Assembly (NCBI GenBank): GCA_023394615.1
Contig: JAEXAI010000016.1
Coordinates: forward strand, 248,001-312,000
Reading direction: 5' to 3'
DNA length: 64,000 nt
From: Actinomycetes bacterium
GTDB taxonomy: Bacteria; Actinomycetota; Coriobacteriia; Coriobacteriales; Eggerthellaceae
Under the pieces are notes generated by a model that was given only the letters and a program-made list of their open reading frames with translations, did no database searches and had not been told where the DNA came from. This document shows, piece after piece, positions 8,447-17,098 of this stretch. Both the position numbers and the translations under genes were made by a program. Numbering within the stretch: the first letter of the stretch is position 1; each line of letters opens with the position of its first letter.

Positions 8447-9616
8447 CTAGCTTATCGACAGAGTACTGGATTGCGTGGCTGCAGTACCTGATGTCGATGT
8501 TGTTCCCGAACCAGATGATGAACCGCTGCCCGAAGTACCGGAGGCAGACGATCCGCTCGAACCGCTGCTGGTGCCACTCGATCCGCTACCCGAAGAGCTG
8601 CCAAGGGAAGTATCGCTAGAGCCGGTGTCCGACCCCGATGTATCCGTACCCGACCCGCTCGTGCCTGAGGTATTTCCGCTGTTCGAAGTAGAAGAGCCGG
8701 ATGTAGTAGACGAACCTGATGTGCCGCTTCCAGCCGATCCGCTTGTCGAAGACGAGCCTGCAGAGCCAGCATTCGTATCGGTTGTTGTCTGATTGCCGGA
8801 ATCAGTTGATGATGTGGAGTCAGTGGCCGCTGGTGCCTGGTTTTTGCCAGTCGAGCCCGATGAACCCGTTGATGAAGCAGTCGAAGACGTGCTCGTATCG
8901 CTGCTTGCCATAATCGGTGCGGTTTTTTCGCCTAAACCCTGACCTATCGTAGCGATGTTGATAACGACCGCCGTTATGCCAACACCCACCAAAGCAGAGA
9001 CGATTGCTACGATAATAGCAGCACGTTGAGCGCGAGCTTTACGCTGGCGCGTGCGGCTTACTTCAAGTACTTTGCCCGCGCACGCGCTCTCATCCCCTAG
9101 ATGGGGCGTGTTGGAAGCACCACGGTTTGAAGATTCTGCATGTGCGGATTCACGTACGGGAATGCTGTAGGTATCCGAAGATGCACTTGATACATAGTCC
9201 GCGCTTTCGGTCGCACCATCGCTGTGCGCGTGGTGCGAATCGGTTTGCGCCGCAGAGCCCTGATTGTTCGATGTTCGATCGTTCGTTGCTTGGTCGCTAA
9301 AAGGATGATGTGCGGAAATGCTCTCCGCTTCCAGCGTTGAAGAATTGCCTGATGCGGAGTTATCGGAAGTCTTCAAGTCGTGTATCTTTTCCGCCGATGC
9401 GGAGAAGAATTTCTTGTACAGCTGCGAACTGAGCGTGGCTACCACCGAGCCGACCGCCACGCCTATGACCGATCCGGCTATGCCGATTTGAGAGGAGAGC
9501 AACATCGAGGTCACTGCCGCCAAAGCGCCTGCTGCTACCTGCGCAATCGACAGATCTTCGAACAGTCCACCCTTCTTTTCCTGTTCCGTCTGAGCTTCTT
9601 GTACCGCTTGTGACAT
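8447..9616 (-). CDS. Membrane protein with Ser/Gly/Thr-rich low-complexity tail
   Basis: I do not recognise this 389-residue protein. Residues 20-70 form a Gly/Ala/Ser-rich hydrophobic region (VAAGALAAVTSMLLSS, GIAGSVIGVAVGSVVATLSS) resembling glycine-zipper segments. A polar linker follows, then a basic stretch (RTRQRKARAQR) and one clear membrane helix (AAIIVAIVSALVGVGITAVV) near 200. The last 140 residues are almost wholly Ser, Gly, Thr, Asp and Asn. The positive residues before the helix suggest that the tail is outside. Start 9616 has AAGGAAAAG before ATG; an upstream start at 9664 is less likely. Surface display or envelope anchoring is only inference. Confidence 0.78.
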   Translation of the reverse strand: MSQAVQEAQTEQEKKGGLFEDLSIAQVAAGALAAVTSMLLSSQIGIAGSVIGVAVGSVVATLSSQLYKKFFSASAEKIHDLKTSDNSASGNSSTLEAESISAHHPFSDQATNDRTSNNQGSAAQTDSHHAHSDGATESADYVSSASSDTYSIPVRESAHAESSNRGASNTPHLGDESACAGKVLEVSRTRQRKARAQRAAIIVAIVSALVGVGITAVVINIATIGQGLGEKTAPIMASSDTSTSSTASSTGSSGSTGKNQAPAATDSTSSTDSGNQTTTDTNAGSAGSSSTSGSAGSGTSGSSTTSGSSTSNSGNTSGTSGSGTDTSGSDTGSSDTSLGSSSGSGSSGTSSGSSGSSASGTSGSGSSSGSGTTSTSGTAATQSSTLSIS

Positions 9617-9770
9617 CTTTTCCTTCCTTGCCGCCCGAAAGGCGGTCGGGCAATACACCCGCATACGCCTTTCAGACCCTGCGGGAAAATCGCGGTATCA
9701 CTGAGAACAGCAATGTGAGCGATTCATAGCTATTTCCTACGTATTGAACATACGACATGGGAGGAAAAAA

Positions 9771-9845
9771 GTGAACGGCATTTCACCTAAAGATTGCATG
9801 AGGGTCACAGAGTGTGCATGTGACGAGGGGCTGTTTCACTGTTGA
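9771..9845 (+). CDS. Candidate 24-residue cysteine-rich small protein
   Basis: A GTG at 9771 is preceded by GGGAGGA at ideal distance (GGGAGGAAAAAAGTG). It opens a frame of 24 codons ending in TGA at 9843-9845. The predicted peptide has cysteines at positions 9, 15, 17 and 24, that is four in 24 residues, including a CAC motif and a C-terminal HC. It sits alone on the plus strand between a divergent gene and the 3' end of the MetRS-like gene. A strong hairpin at 9872-9905 follows. I see no clear promoter. It could be a real small protein or a chance match. Confidence 0.35.
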   Translation: MNGISPKDCMRVTECACDEGLFHC

Positions 9846-9871
9846 ATGAAGAGACCTGCTTGAAATGATGT

Positions 9872-9905
9872 GCGCGATGAGAGGACAATTACCCTCTCAT
9901 CGCGC
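9872..9905 (-). terminator. Strong hairpin after the MetRS-like gene
   Basis: A perfect 13-bp stem (GCGCGATGAGAGG paired with CCTCTCATCGCGC) surrounds an 8-base loop. It lies 19 bases past the stop codon of the MetRS-like gene. It has no long T-run on either strand and could end transcription from both sides or protect the 3' end. Confidence 0.7.
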
Positions 9906-9924
9906 GAAATATTATTGCAATGCC

Positions 9925-11952
9925 TTATTTGAACTGGCTTTGATGCGCTCGGAAAAAGTCGCTTCGCGGCGGCAAGTCTCGCACGCGATGCGCTCGTGCG
10001 TCCAGTTCGCAGGTGCCGCACAGTTCTTCCATGCTTTCGAAATCATAATTCCAGCTGAAGAAGTCCCCCATATCGAAATTCAAGTAGTCGCATATTTTCT
10101 CGGTACCCTCAGGCACGATAGGGTGCATCAGCAGCGTGCAAATGCGCAACAAGTAGAAACTATCCACCAGGACTTGTCTGCGCATACCGCCCTCGGCGTC
10201 CTCTCGTTCAGCTAAACGAATGTGCTCGCTCCAGTACTTGTTCGACCAACGGATGAAATCATCCATCAAAGACATAATCGAATGAAGCTCCACGCGATGC
10301 ATGATGCCCTCGTACTCATCCATCACTAAAAGGGCTTTCTTGCGCACTTCGGGCGTGACTGATCCAAGTGGCATGAAGCCTTCGAAATTGTTCTTCGCTT
10401 CATACAGGCAACTGCGCGCCAAGCGATTGAACACCTTGGTCAACAGAGCGCCTTCCTTCAGCACCGGGTCGGAGATGCGCGGATCGTTGCGCTTTTTCTC
10501 GTCTTGCTCGAATGCCTTCGGCTTGAATCCGACTGAACGCTGATCGAGACCGAGTGCAAGCCAATGCGCTCGCAACTGCTCGACAGTATAATGATCCAAA
10601 AGCTCATCAGCTGAAGGAGGCTTCACCGCGCCCGACGAGCTGGCCTTTTTGTCGCCCAAAAGCATATGATAATTCGCGATGAGCTTCGTTTGGCGCAAAC
10701 TATTTCCAGAAGGGTCCAGCGTGCACGTGTTGTCTTCTTGAGTCGCCGCCCACAAAGCGGGCTGTGCCACACCGTAAAAGTATATATTATCCTGCCCGAC
10801 GAACTGATATACCGTCGCATCGTCGTCGCACCAGAAACGCCGCCAGGAATCGCGCGGAAGACCCATCGCATCGTTAGCTGCCATGGTAAAGCTCACAGGA
10901 GCCCAAAGGCTCTCAGGCCAGCACCATACGGTCAAGCCTTTCACGTTATCCAAATCGGGCGCTTTGACGCCCCACTCGATGTTTCCGGAAATACGGAAAG
11001 GCACCAGCGCTTTGCCAGTGCGAAAGCGTATGTTTTCCCCCACGAGCACATCACGTGCGTCATCGCGGTCGTATATCGTCTTGAACTGGAGCTCGAAGCT
11101 CCCCCGTCCGTTTTCAGCGGCTCGGTATTCATGCTCGGGCAACTTGTCGCGCACGGCTTCGTACGCTTCAAGTGCCTCGTTTTTCACAAAAATGATGGGC
11201 GGGACGAGAAATTCCTTCACCGTATCGGTGACGACGGAACGAATCTGGTCGTCTTTCTGTTCCCGCAAAACGTACTCGCGCAAAAACCCGCCGAACTCGG
11301 GCAAATCGAAATACCAATTCTGCACAGGTCGCATTTCTGGAACCGCACCAGATACCGTCGATTTGGGTGCTATCAATTCGGCAGGGTCGTATTGATGGCC
11401 TAAATCACATTCGTCGGCATAAGCATGCTCGCTTTTGCAACCGCGCACCGGGCAGTGTCCTACCACCTGACGCCCATTCAGAAAAACCTGTGCCACCGGA
11501 TCGAAGAACTGCATGGTCTCCTGCTTGTGCAGATAACCGTTTTCATACAGACGATTTACGAATGTCTCGGAAACCTGCTGATGGACCGCACCGCAGCGAC
11601 CAATACCGCTGCCCTCGAATATGTCCAAGCTGATGTTGTAGGCATCCAAAGTCTTTTTCTGCAAATCATGATTGCGCAGCACGTAATCAGCGATGGTCCC
11701 TTTGAATTCGCCCGACTCCACAAGCTTGCGGTAGCCCTCATCAATAGGAGACCCAAAACAGTCGGTGCCGCTGACGAAACGAACGTTTTCTCCCCCGATA
11801 CGATCGCGCAAGAAACGAGCGAAACAGTCAGCAGGCACGAATACGCCACCTACGTGACCGAAATGCAGCGGCTTGTTACCATAAGGCATACCCGCCGTCA
11901 CAACAGCGCGTTTGGGCCAAACGACCCGCACGCTATTTTGTTTTTGTGCCAT
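9925..11952 (-). CDS. Methionyl-tRNA synthetase-like class I tRNA ligase with altered KMSKS loop
   Basis: The class I HIGH motif is HFGH (residues 30-33, in AGMPYGNKPLHFGHVGG). A zinc-knuckle-like insert (CPVRGCKSEHAYADECDLGHQ) and PKSTVSGAVPEMRPV match MetRS. Where KMSKS is expected, around residues 435-441, the sequence is KKASSSG, so only a lysine and the final serine are kept. The anticodon-binding domain and a C-terminal LPPRSDFF segment follow. It probably charges tRNA-Met, or is a variant paralog. The ATG at 11952 overlaps sppA by 20 bases; TTG 11961 is an alternative. It is the last gene of the transaldolase-rho-sppA unit. Confidence 0.85.
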   Translation of the reverse strand: MAQKQNSVRVVWPKRAVVTAGMPYGNKPLHFGHVGGVFVPADCFARFLRDRIGGENVRFVSGTDCFGSPIDEGYRKLVESGEFKGTIADYVLRNHDLQKKTLDAYNISLDIFEGSGIGRCGAVHQQVSETFVNRLYENGYLHKQETMQFFDPVAQVFLNGRQVVGHCPVRGCKSEHAYADECDLGHQYDPAELIAPKSTVSGAVPEMRPVQNWYFDLPEFGGFLREYVLREQKDDQIRSVVTDTVKEFLVPPIIFVKNEALEAYEAVRDKLPEHEYRAAENGRGSFELQFKTIYDRDDARDVLVGENIRFRTGKALVPFRISGNIEWGVKAPDLDNVKGLTVWCWPESLWAPVSFTMAANDAMGLPRDSWRRFWCDDDATVYQFVGQDNIYFYGVAQPALWAATQEDNTCTLDPSGNSLRQTKLIANYHMLLGDKKASSSGAVKPPSADELLDHYTVEQLRAHWLALGLDQRSVGFKPKAFEQDEKKRNDPRISDPVLKEGALLTKVFNRLARSCLYEAKNNFEGFMPLGSVTPEVRKKALLVMDEYEGIMHRVELHSIMSLMDDFIRWSNKYWSEHIRLAEREDAEGGMRRQVLVDSFYLLRICTLLMHPIVPEGTEKICDYLNFDMGDFFSWNYDFESMEELCGTCELDARAHRVRDLPPRSDFFRAHQSQFK

Positions 11953-12982
11953 TCGCTCCAAGCTCCTTCAAAGCTGAAATCAACACATCGGTTGATGATG
12001 ATTCATTTTGTGACGATAGCAAGCTAGTCAAAGACGACAGCGAATCGCTCGGTAGCTGCAAATCATCGACAGTATAGTTGTTTTTACATCCTGCCAGTTC
12101 GGCCGCTTTGGCACAAGCATCTTCGCATGTGCCTATTTCGTCAACGAGCCCGTTGTTGACACCTTGCGTGCCGGTAAACGGCATTCCAGTCGCCAAAACA
12201 CGCACGGATTCTGTGCTCATAGCGCGTCCGCTCGCAACGTTTTGGATGAAAACCTCGTTCACCTCATTGATCATATTCTGGTAATACGCCTGCTCATCAG
12301 CGGTAAGCGCGCGGGTACCATAGCTGGAATCCTTGCTGTTCGAACTGGTAATGCTGTTCATGCTTATGCCCAGCTTCTCCATCAGCCCGGAAAGATCGAC
12401 CATTTCCATGGCCGTTCCGATAGCGCCCACGTCGCTGGTTTTGGCTGCATAGATGTAGTCTGCCTGAGACGAGAACTCATAGGCGGCGCTCGCGTTGGTA
12501 GCGGCGCAGGAAACCACTATCGGTTTGCTGAAATCATTCACGTACGTGGCCATTTCCTCGCCTGCCGTAGCTGTGCCACCACCTGAGTTCACGCGCAGGA
12601 CAACTCCTCTTATATTACTGTTGCCCTCTGCCTCATCAAGCAGTGATTTCAAACCTTCAGGACTGCATTCGGTGCCATCGTAGCCGATGGTGCCGCTCAC
12701 GGTAATGACAGCGATTGTGTTCGCCGCGTAGCTGGTCTTCCCGCTTTTCGCGTTATCAATCGATGACGTGCATGTGACGACTGCGCTTGCGATAAAGACG
12801 AGCAGCACCACGATTGCAATGAGAATGCCCCATACGCCGCGTTGCTTTTTCGGAGGTACGGGAGCACCGTATGCTGACCCATTCATTTGAGCGTTTTGAT
12901 ACGACGCCGGCTGCTGCGGCGGTGCATAATAGGCGCTTTGCTGGTTCGGGTTAGATGAATGACCGTTCTCGTCCTGCATCAT
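11933..12982 (-). CDS. sppA: Signal peptide peptidase SppA-type membrane serine protease
   Basis: It is a single-domain S49 peptidase that degrades signal peptide remnants at the membrane. Residues 1-48 are a Gln/Pro/Tyr-rich cytoplasmic segment, followed by one membrane helix (WGILIAIVVLLVFIASAVV). The ClpP-like fold shows GVVLRVNSGGGTATAGEEM, the serine in NASAAYEFSSQADYIYA and the SDVGAIGTAMEMVDLSGLMEKLGI region. The catalytic lysine is probably in NSKDSSYG. The length of 349 residues is normal. ATG 12982 has GGAG 7 bases upstream. It lies 15 bases after rho, so cotranscription is likely. Confidence 0.9.
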   Translation of the reverse strand: MMQDENGHSSNPNQQSAYYAPPQQPASYQNAQMNGSAYGAPVPPKKQRGVWGILIAIVVLLVFIASAVVTCTSSIDNAKSGKTSYAANTIAVITVSGTIGYDGTECSPEGLKSLLDEAEGNSNIRGVVLRVNSGGGTATAGEEMATYVNDFSKPIVVSCAATNASAAYEFSSQADYIYAAKTSDVGAIGTAMEMVDLSGLMEKLGISMNSITSSNSKDSSYGTRALTADEQAYYQNMINEVNEVFIQNVASGRAMSTESVRVLATGMPFTGTQGVNNGLVDEIGTCEDACAKAAELAGCKNNYTVDDLQLPSDSLSSLTSLLSSQNESSSTDVLISALKELGANGTKTK

Positions 12983-12997
12983 TTTCAGTCTCCTTGC

Positions 12998-14782
12998 CTA
13001 AAGTTCGAAATTCTCATCGGCTCTATGGCTTTGCGCCTTTTTCGCGGTACGCAAAAGGAATTCCTGATTTGTCTCGGTCTGCTTCAGCGATTTAATCAAC
13101 ATATCCATCGCTCGTTCAGTATTGCTCATATTCGAAAGGATACGGCGCACCGCCCAGATAAGCGGAGCCTCCTGCGGATCTAGAAGCAAATCCTCTTTGC
13201 GTGTGCCGCTCGAAACAGGATCTATTGCCGGGAATATACGACGGTCAGCCAGATTGCGATCCAGCTTCAATTCCATGTTGCCCGTGCCCTTGAATTCTTC
13301 GAAGATGACTTCATCCATTTTCGATCCGGTATCGATAAGCGCCGAAGCCAGAATGGTCAAGCTTCCACCATTTTCGATATTGCGGGCCGCACCCAAAAAA
13401 CGTTTGGGAGGATAGAGTGCCGTGGAATCCACACCGCCGGAAAGGATACGACCGCTGGCCGGTTGCGCTAGGTTGTACGCGCGCGCCAAACGGGTGATCG
13501 AATCGAGCAGAATCACCACGTCGTCGCCCTTTTCAACGAGCCGCTTCGCACGCTCGATCACCATTTCCGCCACAGCGATATGATTCTCGCTGGGCATATC
13601 GAACGTGGAGCTGACGACTTCCCCTTTGATGGATCGCTCCATATCTGTCACTTCTTCGGGGCGCTCATCAACGAGCAAGCACATCAGATGCACTTCAGGA
13701 TTATTCGCCGAAATTGACGCAGCGATATCCTTCAAAACGGTCGTTTTGCCAGCTTTCGGCGGCGAAACAATCAAACCGCGCTGGCCTTTTCCGATAGGAG
13801 CTGCCAAGTCTATGACACGAGCCGTGATGGCGCTGCGACCATGCTCCATCAGCAAGCGCTCATCAGGATAGACCGGGGTCAGATCCGCGAAACGCGGGCG
13901 TCGTCCCATCTGATCGACGGGCACACCATTCACATCAGCGATTTTCTGCAGAGCCGCATACTTTTCATTGTCTCGGGCGGGACGTACTTGCCCTTTCACG
14001 TAGTCGCCTTTGCGCAAGCCATTTCGGCGAATCATCGACAGGCCTACATACACGTCGTGTTCGCTGGGCAGATAGCCGTTCGTACGCAAGAAACCGTATC
14101 CGTCGGCAAGAATGTCAAGCACACCCTCCACGTCTATGAAGCCTTCTTTTTTGATGCTGGCATCAAAAACGGCTTTCACCAGTTCAGCCTTCAATAGACC
14201 TTTGGAGTCAATACCTAGTTCGGTGGCTTTCTCGCGCAGCTCTGTGACCTTCAGCTTGTTCAAGTCCTCGGCCGTGGTCTTCGGGACGACCGGCTCGCGG
14301 TTGCCCTGTGAAGGGTTGTGCTGGCGACGTGGGCGACGGAAGTTGTTGTTGTTGCTGCCTCCACCGTTGTTGTTGTTCTTCTTCTGCTGGCGGTTGTTGT
14401 TCCCATTTCGCGAATTGTTGTTTTTCGCGTTATTGTTCGATCCGTTCTGGTTTTTGCCGCCCGTGGTATGGCTGGTACGGCGATGGTTCGAACTTCCTTG
14501 ATTGGGAGTTGATTGCACCTGACCCGATTTCTCGCGATTCGGGTTCGAAGCCGCTTGGTTTTCCTGGGGCGCAGAATCGGTGGACCCAGAATCAGCAGTG
14601 CTCTCCTTGGTTGCGGCCGTCCCCTTCTTCGTAGCAGACGAAGAAGATTTGGTGCTCGAAGCGCGTTTTTTCGCAGGTGCAGGTGCGGCCGATGCCGTCG
14701 CTGCCGTGCTTTTCTTCGCGGCTGTTTTCCGAGCTGCGGGTTTTCTTACCGCAACCTTGGTCGGAGTTTCGGTGTCGCTCAT
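12998..14782 (-). CDS. rho: Transcription termination factor Rho with Asn-rich disordered N-terminus
   Basis: This hexameric RNA helicase ends transcription. Residues 1-75 are Ala/Lys/Ser/Thr-rich and residues about 80-150 are Asn/Gly/Arg-rich with runs of asparagine. A Rho N-terminal helix domain (LNKLKVTELREKATELGI) follows, then the RNA-binding domain (GVLDILADGYGFLR) and the ATPase domain with Walker A SPPKAGKTT and Walker B VVILLDSITRLARAYN. At 594 residues it is longer than the 419 of E. coli because of the N-terminus. Its ATG overlaps the transaldolase stop as ATGA. Confidence 0.97.
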   Translation of the reverse strand: MSDTETPTKVAVRKPAARKTAAKKSTAATASAAPAPAKKRASSTKSSSSATKKGTAATKESTADSGSTDSAPQENQAASNPNREKSGQVQSTPNQGSSNHRRTSHTTGGKNQNGSNNNAKNNNSRNGNNNRQQKKNNNNGGGSNNNNFRRPRRQHNPSQGNREPVVPKTTAEDLNKLKVTELREKATELGIDSKGLLKAELVKAVFDASIKKEGFIDVEGVLDILADGYGFLRTNGYLPSEHDVYVGLSMIRRNGLRKGDYVKGQVRPARDNEKYAALQKIADVNGVPVDQMGRRPRFADLTPVYPDERLLMEHGRSAITARVIDLAAPIGKGQRGLIVSPPKAGKTTVLKDIAASISANNPEVHLMCLLVDERPEEVTDMERSIKGEVVSSTFDMPSENHIAVAEMVIERAKRLVEKGDDVVILLDSITRLARAYNLAQPASGRILSGGVDSTALYPPKRFLGAARNIENGGSLTILASALIDTGSKMDEVIFEEFKGTGNMELKLDRNLADRRIFPAIDPVSSGTRKEDLLLDPQEAPLIWAVRRILSNMSNTERAMDMLIKSLKQTETNQEFLLRTAKKAQSHRADENFEL

Positions 14783-15441
14783 GCGTTCTGCACTTTCTGC
14801 CAGTCCTTCATGAAGGAGTCGAGGCCTCGGTCGGTCAGCGGATGCTGTACCATCTTCTTCAGCACGCCGAAAGGAACCGTGGCGATATCAGCGCCCATAA
14901 GGGCGGCCTGGGTTACATGGTTCGCGCTGCGCACGGAAGCAGCGATGATTTCCACCTGATGGCCGAAATCATAGTTGCCGATGGCTTCTACGATATTTTG
15001 CAATTGGTCGAGACCGTCTTCGGAAATATCATCGAAACGCCCAATGAACGGGCTGATATAGCGAGCCCCGGCGCGTGCGGCCAGTATAGCCTGTGGCACG
15101 CTGAAGCACAGCGTCATATTCACGTTCACGCCTTGACGCGAAAGCTCATGAGTAGCGGCCAGGCCTTCCACCATAGTCGGCACTTTCACGACCACGTTGT
15201 CGGCTATTTCGGCCAGCTCCAGCCCGTCGCGCACGATTTCATCGCGCGTCATAGCGACGCTTTCAGCTGAAACCGGACCGTCAACCACGTCGCAAATGCG
15301 CTTGATGTGATTGTGGAAATCGTCGAGTGACCCTCCGGTCCGAGCGTAGAGCGTGGGATTGGTGGTGACGCCGGCGATGGCGCCCCAACTAGCTGCTTCT
15401 TTGATTTCTTCCAAATCGGCAGTATCCAAAAAGAATTTCAC
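14779..15441 (-). CDS. tal: Transaldolase / fructose-6-phosphate aldolase family protein
   Basis: This small (220-residue) TIM-barrel aldolase begins MKFFLDTADLEEIKEAASWG and has TTNPTL. The Schiff-base lysine lies in VVVKVPTM. It ends with VPFGVLKKMVQHPLTDRGLDSFMKDW. It moves dihydroxyacetone units between sugars in the non-oxidative pentose phosphate pathway; a fructose-6-phosphate aldolase activity cannot be excluded from sequence. The start is GTG 15441 with AGGAGG 6 bases upstream. It heads the unit with rho. Confidence 0.92.
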   Translation of the reverse strand: MKFFLDTADLEEIKEAASWGAIAGVTTNPTLYARTGGSLDDFHNHIKRICDVVDGPVSAESVAMTRDEIVRDGLELAEIADNVVVKVPTMVEGLAATHELSRQGVNVNMTLCFSVPQAILAARAGARYISPFIGRFDDISEDGLDQLQNIVEAIGNYDFGHQVEIIAASVRSANHVTQAALMGADIATVPFGVLKKMVQHPLTDRGLDSFMKDWQKVQNA

Positions 15442-15560
15442 CTATGTCCTCCTTTTGGGCAGGCAAATTGCGGGATATGCGCAAAGCACACAATCTGTTT
15501 GTGCATTTCTCTGTGGGAATGAATTGGATAGTCCTTCGACCTGTACGAAGAACCGAATTC

Positions 15561-15589
15561 ATATTAAACATTCAAGCGCTCAATGGCAA
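15561..15589 (-). promoter_or_regulatory. Sigma-70-type promoter for the tal-rho-sppA unit
   Basis: On the minus strand TTGCCA (15584-15589) is followed by a 17-base spacer and TAATAT (15561-15566). The transcript would have a leader of about 110 bases before the tal start. Confidence 0.7.
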
Positions 15590-15616
15590 GCGAGAATAAG
15601 CGCACGGTCCAAAGAA

Positions 15617-15642
15617 ATGCACAACTGCAAACGGCAGTGCAT
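15617..15642 (-). terminator. Probable terminator after the VanZ/RDD gene
   Basis: On the minus strand ATGCACTGC and GCAGTTGTGCAT pair with a small bulge and are followed by TTCTTT. It lies about 65 bases after the stop codon. Confidence 0.55.
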
Positions 15643-15705
15643 GTGCAAAACGTGCAACAAGCCCACAATCAAGCGTTGCCAGCCAGCGCATAGAGCCGAA
15701 CTATA

Positions 15706-16947
15706 TCACCCTTTGCCATCACTATGAATCGCCTGCTCGCCTTGAGGCATATCGAAACGCTCGTTTTCATGTAATGATTTCTTGCGATGCGCGCTCTTTT
15801 GCAAATACGCGGCTTGTTCAACTGACATAACGCGCGTCCTGCTGATCATGCCGTTGAGCATCACGAAAGGATGTCTCTGCGCCGAGCGCACTGCGCGCAC
15901 TACGATGGTGATTAGCCACACTGCATACACAATAAGCAAAAGCGCAGCTAGCAGAGGCCACGACAAAGGGGACCCGTCAACCGGTTTCGCGGGTAATGCG
16001 TCCAAGAACAACAACGGCACGGCGAAAAAGCACCAGAATAGAAGAGCATAACGCAATGCCGGCTGCCAACGTGCAACCGGCGAGGCGTCGGGACGCACGA
16101 TACGCAGCTTCAGCAAAGCATCCCCTATCGTCGCTCCCCGCGTCAGGGCAGGTATCAGCATATAGAACACACCCGTCCACAACACGAAAGCGCCTAGCAA
16201 GGCACTCGAAACGTCTGCGTCATGCGGTCGAAACACCACGCTTAGCAAACACGCACAGGCCACGGGCACCATATCTATGGCAAAAGCAAGCAAACGCCTG
16301 GTGAAAGACGTGAAATGACCGCTGTTTTCCAAAGCGTATTCGTTTAGCTCATCGATGTTGGGCAAATGTCTGCATAAAGGAGCTGTCAGCCAAAACCCTA
16401 CCATTGCTCCAGCCGTGTTCACTATCAAATCATCCACATCGAAAAGCCTGTACGGATGCGCATAAATCCCGAACAACCCCGTCAACTGTGATATCTCAAA
16501 AAACAGCGTCGTTGCAAAACCGATGAGCAGTACCTGCCACCATTTGCGATTGAAAAAGTAGCGTAGGAAAATGCCCAAAGGCACAGTCAGCAATAGATTG
16601 AAAATCACTTCGTAGAACCCAGGACAGAAAACCATCGCAATCCATGTGGACGGCTCGCTCAAAGCAAAACTGCTTTCCACCTCTATTTGCTTCAGAAAAT
16701 TAAACGGTGTGAGCTGCGGGGTCGACGCATATGCCACAACAGCACTACGGTCTTCGGGTAGAGGCAGAATCACCAAGTAATATGCGGTGGTGATGTAGAA
16801 GATGAACGCGAACACGGCAAACGATTTCCAAAACGGAATCGACCCAAAGCGACGATACTGGTAAATCATATAGGGAATGGTGCAGACAAGAGCAAGCAGC
16901 GGAAAACTAATCAGCGAAAACGCGATGCTAGATACATAAGACGACAT
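15706..16947 (-). CDS. VanZ-like and RDD-domain fusion membrane protein
   Basis: A 413-residue multi-pass protein. The first 215 residues look like a VanZ domain with about five membrane helices (TAYYLVILPLPEDRS, PFNFLKQIEV, NLLLTVPLGIFLRYF, DVDDLIVNTAGAMVGFWL). The second half fits an RDD domain with three to four helices (RRLLAFAIDMVPVACACL, TRGATIGDALLKLRIV). The last 60 residues are basic and polar. VanZ is linked to teicoplanin tolerance and RDD proteins to ion or small molecule transport; neither function is established here. ATG 16947 has AAGG upstream. It is divergent from the amidohydrolase. Confidence 0.85.
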   Translation of the reverse strand: MSSYVSSIAFSLISFPLLALVCTIPYMIYQYRRFGSIPFWKSFAVFAFIFYITTAYYLVILPLPEDRSAVVAYASTPQLTPFNFLKQIEVESSFALSEPSTWIAMVFCPGFYEVIFNLLLTVPLGIFLRYFFNRKWWQVLLIGFATTLFFEISQLTGLFGIYAHPYRLFDVDDLIVNTAGAMVGFWLTAPLCRHLPNIDELNEYALENSGHFTSFTRRLLAFAIDMVPVACACLLSVVFRPHDADVSSALLGAFVLWTGVFYMLIPALTRGATIGDALLKLRIVRPDASPVARWQPALRYALLFWCFFAVPLLFLDALPAKPVDGSPLSWPLLAALLLIVYAVWLITIVVRAVRSAQRHPFVMLNGMISRTRVMSVEQAAYLQKSAHRKKSLHENERFDMPQGEQAIHSDGKG

Positions 16948-17098
16948 GAAACCTTATCCCTTTCTTTATAACAATCATTGTAGCCGATACGCCGCCGACG
17001 GCGTGCCCTCTGTGCGACTTCCCCCGAAAAACCCCTTTCGCGCCCCGTGCATGCATGCTACATTGAGCCCACAATGCCCCAAAGAGGAAAGGTCCACC

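Noticed and set aside
8475..8792. Plus-strand frame rich in Pro, Glu and Val
   Set aside because: It is the complement of the Ser/Gly-rich tail and comes from its simple codon composition.
15389..15571. Small minus-strand frame upstream of transaldolase
   Set aside because: It overlaps the transaldolase start out of frame and covers the leader RNA; no ribosome binding site.
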